From positions 1 through 56,024 of the forward strand of contig JAMPIG010000011.1 in the NCBI GenBank assembly GCA_023662875.1: a DNA stretch of 56,024 nt, in the 5' to 3' direction. The DNA comes from Roseburia sp. (lineage in GTDB: Bacteria; Bacillota; Clostridia; Lachnospirales; Lachnospiraceae). This document shows positions 53,437-56,024 of this stretch, piece after piece. Position 1 is the stretch's first letter; each line of letters starts with the position of its first letter. The position numbers and the translations under genes were made by a program. The notes beneath the pieces are model-generated. The model saw only the letters and a program-made list of their open reading frames with translations, was not told the DNA's origin and ran no database searches.

Positions 53437-54519
53437 TTATTTGGATCTGGGCTTACGGGTTTCCGGCTTATAATCCTCGAAGAAGGAAGTAGGGCTGACG
53501 TCCGCGTAGCACTGAGAGCACATACCTTCGATCACTGCGCCGTTGTTGATCTGTACAGACTTGGACTTGATATTCCCCATAACGATAGCGGAAGCGTCCA
53601 GAATTACGGGGCCGCGCACGTCGATATCGCCCTTTACCGCGCCTGCGATCGCCGCGCTGGTAGCGGAAATGTTGCCGATGATAACCGAGCTTGCGCCGAT
53701 CTTGATCGCGCCCTCGCTGACTACCTCGCCGTTGATCTTTGCGCCCTCCGCGTAAATTTCAGCAGCCTTGGAATTCCCGTTGATGTGTCCGGTAATATTC
53801 AGCTTCCCAAGGACATCGATATTTCCGTTCACCGTGCCAAGGATATCGATCGACCCCTCCGACAGGATGTCTCCCGTAATCGCCATTCCTCCCGTAATTA
53901 CGGAAGTCTCGTCCACTGCCTCTCTCGCTATTGTCATATCCATTTTCTTTTCCGCTCCTTTGCTCTCTTCAAAAATTGTCTCTGTAAGTATTTCCTGTGT
54001 CTCCGAAACCTCCGGGGACTCCCCGACAGGCGTTTCCTCCATCGCTGCGGGCGCTTCCTCCTCTTCCGCAGCGGTTTCCTCCAGCATCTTTTCCAGCATC
54101 TTCTCCATCTCGTCGTCCACAGGCCCGTCGTCTCCCGACTCCGTATCCCAGATTCCCTCCTCAGGCGGGACAGGATCCGTCTCCCAGCCAGTTCCCTCCT
54201 CCGCCGAAACAGGTTCCGTCTCCCAGACGACATCCCCCTCCGCCGAAGCAGGTTCCGCCTCCCAAACGGTTCCCTCTCCCGCCGAAGCAGATTCCGCTTC
54301 CCAGCCGATTCCCTCCGCGGCTGCAGAAATCTCCTGCGGCTTTTCCGCCTCAGCTTCCTCGTCCTCCTCCAGACGGATGTCATCGATATTCTTCAACATT
54401 TCATCCAGAGAAATCTCCTTTTCCTCCGTCTTGCCCTCATCCCTGATCCCTTCCTCCTCCGGAATCAGCTCATTCACGGCCTGCGACAGATCCTCCTTCA
54501 AGTCCGAAAAAAAACCCAT
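53437..54519 (-). CDS. Bactofilin-family protein with long acidic N-terminus
   Basis: A 360-residue protein. Residues about 205-340 form the bactofilin beta-helix: repeated turns such as GGMAITGDILSEGSIDILGTV, GNIDVLGKLNITGHINGN, GEVVSEGAIKIGASSVIIGNI, with Gly at regular intervals. Bactofilins polymerise at the membrane and organise wall enzymes. The first 200 residues are very acidic and repetitive, with imperfect repeats of a GxxWExEPxSAE type (about 70-125). Normal bactofilins have only short tails, so this extension is unusual. It sits between pyrH and the deacetylase gene, which may be functionally linked through the wall. Confidence 0.88.
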   Translation of the reverse strand: MGFFSDLKEDLSQAVNELIPEEEGIRDEGKTEEKEISLDEMLKNIDDIRLEEDEEAEAEKPQEISAAAEGIGWEAESASAGEGTVWEAEPASAEGDVVWETEPVSAEEGTGWETDPVPPEEGIWDTESGDDGPVDDEMEKMLEKMLEETAAEEEEAPAAMEETPVGESPEVSETQEILTETIFEESKGAEKKMDMTIAREAVDETSVITGGMAITGDILSEGSIDILGTVNGNIDVLGKLNITGHINGNSKAAEIYAEGAKINGEVVSEGAIKIGASSVIIGNISATSAAIAGAVKGDIDVRGPVILDASAIVMGNIKSKSVQINNGAVIEGMCSQCYADVSPTSFFEDYKPETRKPRSK

Positions 54520-54560
54520 GGTAAATCAATCCTCCATTTCTTTGGTTTCAGCCCAAAAGT

Positions 54561-55694
54561 CTAGCGTATATGATGAACCGGCTCGGTGTCCTCCGTAATC
54601 GGTAAGATCTCGGTATCCTCCATCGCCAGAATGGTCTCGATAATGTCAGGCAGCGCCTCCACCGTCGTCTTCTTGCTGACCGAATCGTGCAGTAAAATTA
54701 CGGAAGTCCCATGCTTCTCAATCTCACCGGTACAGTTTTTCACCAGCGTATCTACCGACAGCAATTCCTTTCCCCCGTCCCCGGAGGCGATATTCCAATC
54801 AAAGAATTCTACCTCCTGCTCCGCAAGATAATCTGCGAATTCATGCATATCAATCCGGCTGACCGTGTTCGAGCTTCCTCCCGGGAATCGGTAGACATCG
54901 CAAGTCACGCCGGTCACCTCATACAGATAATCCCGCAGCTTTGTAAAATCCTCCGCGAAATCCTCCACCGAGTGATAGACCTCCGAGTATTTATGGCTGT
55001 ACGAATGCATCCCCAGGGTATGGCCTCTTGCCACAATATCCTGCAGGGCCGCCTTCGCGGAGTCCGTCTCCTTCCCGACCACAAAGAAAGTCGCCTTTAC
55101 CCCGTACTGATCCAGAATATCCAGAATATCGTCCGTATATGCGCTGGGGCCGTCGTCAAAGGTCAGATACACCCGGTGAGCGGCCTGCTCCCCGCCGATG
55201 TCTTCGGGAGCTTCTGATTCCCCGGCGTTCTCCGAACCCTCCGTCCGCTCCTGCGCTCCCGCGGAATTCTCAGGGTCTTCCGCTCCCTCAGCGCTCCATG
55301 AACCCTCCGTCCGTTCCTGCGCTCCCGCGGCGCTTTCCGACTTTCCGGCTTCGCCCTCCTGCGCCTCCGGCTTTTCCGGAAGTGTCCCCTGGGTTTGCCC
55401 CTGTATCTCCCTGCCGGATTCCCTGACAACAGGATTCCCCTGGCCCTCCACCGACCTCTCCGCAAGCAATTCCTCCAGCTGCTCCTGCTGTACCTTCAGC
55501 AGCTCCGCCAGAACCTCCGTCTGCTCCGTCAGCCGGTTCAGTCTGACGCCCATACGGCAGACCAGCGCCAGCATAACAATGCACAGACAGAAGGCCGCGG
55601 CCGTCCCGGCCGCCATCGCTCTCACAATGCCTTTTTTCAGCTTTTGTATTCGCTGCCGCCTGGCGGCAGACATCGGAACGCTTTTCTCTGACAT
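54561..55694 (-). CDS. Membrane-anchored polysaccharide deacetylase
   Basis: About 377 residues from the ATG at 55694 (GGGGAA upstream). There is one membrane anchor near the N-terminus (MAAGTAAAFCLCIVMLALVC). A Leu/Glu-rich coiled coil and a repetitive Glu/Ser/Ala linker follow (GAQERTEGS twice), to about residue 180. The C-terminal NodB domain has TFDDGPS, HSYSHKYS for the metal, RFPGGSS, DWNIASGDG and LLHDS. It removes acetyl groups from peptidoglycan or another wall polymer outside the membrane. It lies next to the bactofilin gene. Confidence 0.93.
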   Translation of the reverse strand: MSEKSVPMSAARRQRIQKLKKGIVRAMAAGTAAAFCLCIVMLALVCRMGVRLNRLTEQTEVLAELLKVQQEQLEELLAERSVEGQGNPVVRESGREIQGQTQGTLPEKPEAQEGEAGKSESAAGAQERTEGSWSAEGAEDPENSAGAQERTEGSENAGESEAPEDIGGEQAAHRVYLTFDDGPSAYTDDILDILDQYGVKATFFVVGKETDSAKAALQDIVARGHTLGMHSYSHKYSEVYHSVEDFAEDFTKLRDYLYEVTGVTCDVYRFPGGSSNTVSRIDMHEFADYLAEQEVEFFDWNIASGDGGKELLSVDTLVKNCTGEIEKHGTSVILLHDSVSKKTTVEALPDIIETILAMEDTEILPITEDTEPVHHIR

Positions 55695-55837
55695 GTTTTC
55701 CCCAATCCATTCCTTTCGCGTCCGACCAGACACGACTCTTTATTTACTATATCATATTTCCCTGCTTTCGGAAAGCTAAAAATGAAAAAAGAAAAAAATT
55801 ATCCTCATTTTCCTCTACTTGCGCGTTTTTTCCCGGT

Positions 55838-56024
55838 ATGGTACAATGATTCTGCTTCGCAGAATTCAAGTCAGCTGCGCTGCCTTGCCGCCGCATTCGC
55901 GGCGCATTGTACCCGGCTATCCATGGCTTGAAAAGTAAATGCCCCTTCGGGGCGCTTCCTTTTCTGCGCTCATGGTACAATGATTCTGCTTCGCAGAATT
56001 CAAGTCAGCTGCGCTGCCTTGCCG
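55838..56024. repeat. 134-bp structured tandem repeat at the right edge
   Basis: ATGGTACAATGATTCTGCTT begins 53-nt copies at 55838-55890 and 55972-56024 that are identical; the second runs to the window end, so the array may continue. In the unit GGTACAATG (55840-55848) pairs with CATTGTACC (55905-55913). Three small hairpins, TTCTGC ttc GCAGAA, GCCGC attc GCGGC and GCCCC ttc GGGGC, lie along it. The rest of the gap 55695-55837 holds no gene. Confidence 0.9.

Overview
The window looks like a chromosomal segment of an anaerobic, spore-forming member of the Clostridia, most likely Lachnospiraceae-like. The evidence is moderately high GC in the core genes, strong AGGAGG ribosome binding sites before almost every gene, an alpha/beta-type small acid-soluble spore protein, and the gene orders tig-clpP-clpX-engB and pyrH-frr-uppS-cdsA-dxr-rseP. 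No rRNA, tRNA or CRISPR array was recognised.

Layout. 1-0.88 kb: two small ORFs typical of the front end of an insertion sequence whose transposase would lie left of the window. 0.9-1.4 kb: a cold-shock gene with a structured leader. 1.6-10.2 kb (minus strand): a myo-inositol catabolic operon iolC-iolB-iolD-iolE-iolG ending in an iron-type alcohol dehydrogenase, interrupted by two unrelated accessory genes (a GNAT acetyltransferase and a DUF4303-like protein). iolA and iolJ are absent. 10.4-14.9 kb: AT-richer accessory genes (methyltransferase, nucleotidyltransferase, membrane and unknown proteins) among short dispersed repeats. 14.9-32.8 kb: a carbohydrate-utilisation locus with a lyase-like protein, a GH38 alpha-mannosidase, an unusual HAD-GH105 fusion, an AraC regulator, a complete Opp/Dpp-type ABC importer and a second GH105 enzyme with a perfect catabolite-repression operator. 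A Mn-riboswitch-controlled mntP sits inside this locus. 32.9-39 kb: an ABC exporter pair, a TraX-like protein, a response regulator with a degenerate receiver, and an ECF sigma factor with its putative membrane anti-sigma factor. 39.5-45 kb: AI-2E family permease, engB, clpX, clpP, tig. 45.2-48.1 kb: spore protein, transaldolase-like aldolase, Ser/Thr kinase and a possible PP2C-like partner. 48.2-55.7 kb: rseP, dxr, cdsA, uppS, frr, pyrH, a bactofilin and a polysaccharide deacetylase.

The most unusual content is non-coding. It includes a 181-bp tandem array in which each unit is itself a long palindrome, a 16-bp tandem array, a 134-bp structured tandem unit at the right edge, AT-rich hairpins scattered between operons, and 44-50 nt repeat families beside accessory genes. 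Several conserved proteins also carry low-complexity acidic or charged insertions. No single clearly new multi-gene system is proven. The best candidates for follow-up are the 181-bp palindromic array, the HAD-GH105 fusion, the accessory genes with matching 3' repeats, and the degenerate response regulator. All functional calls come from reading motifs and context; no database search was run.
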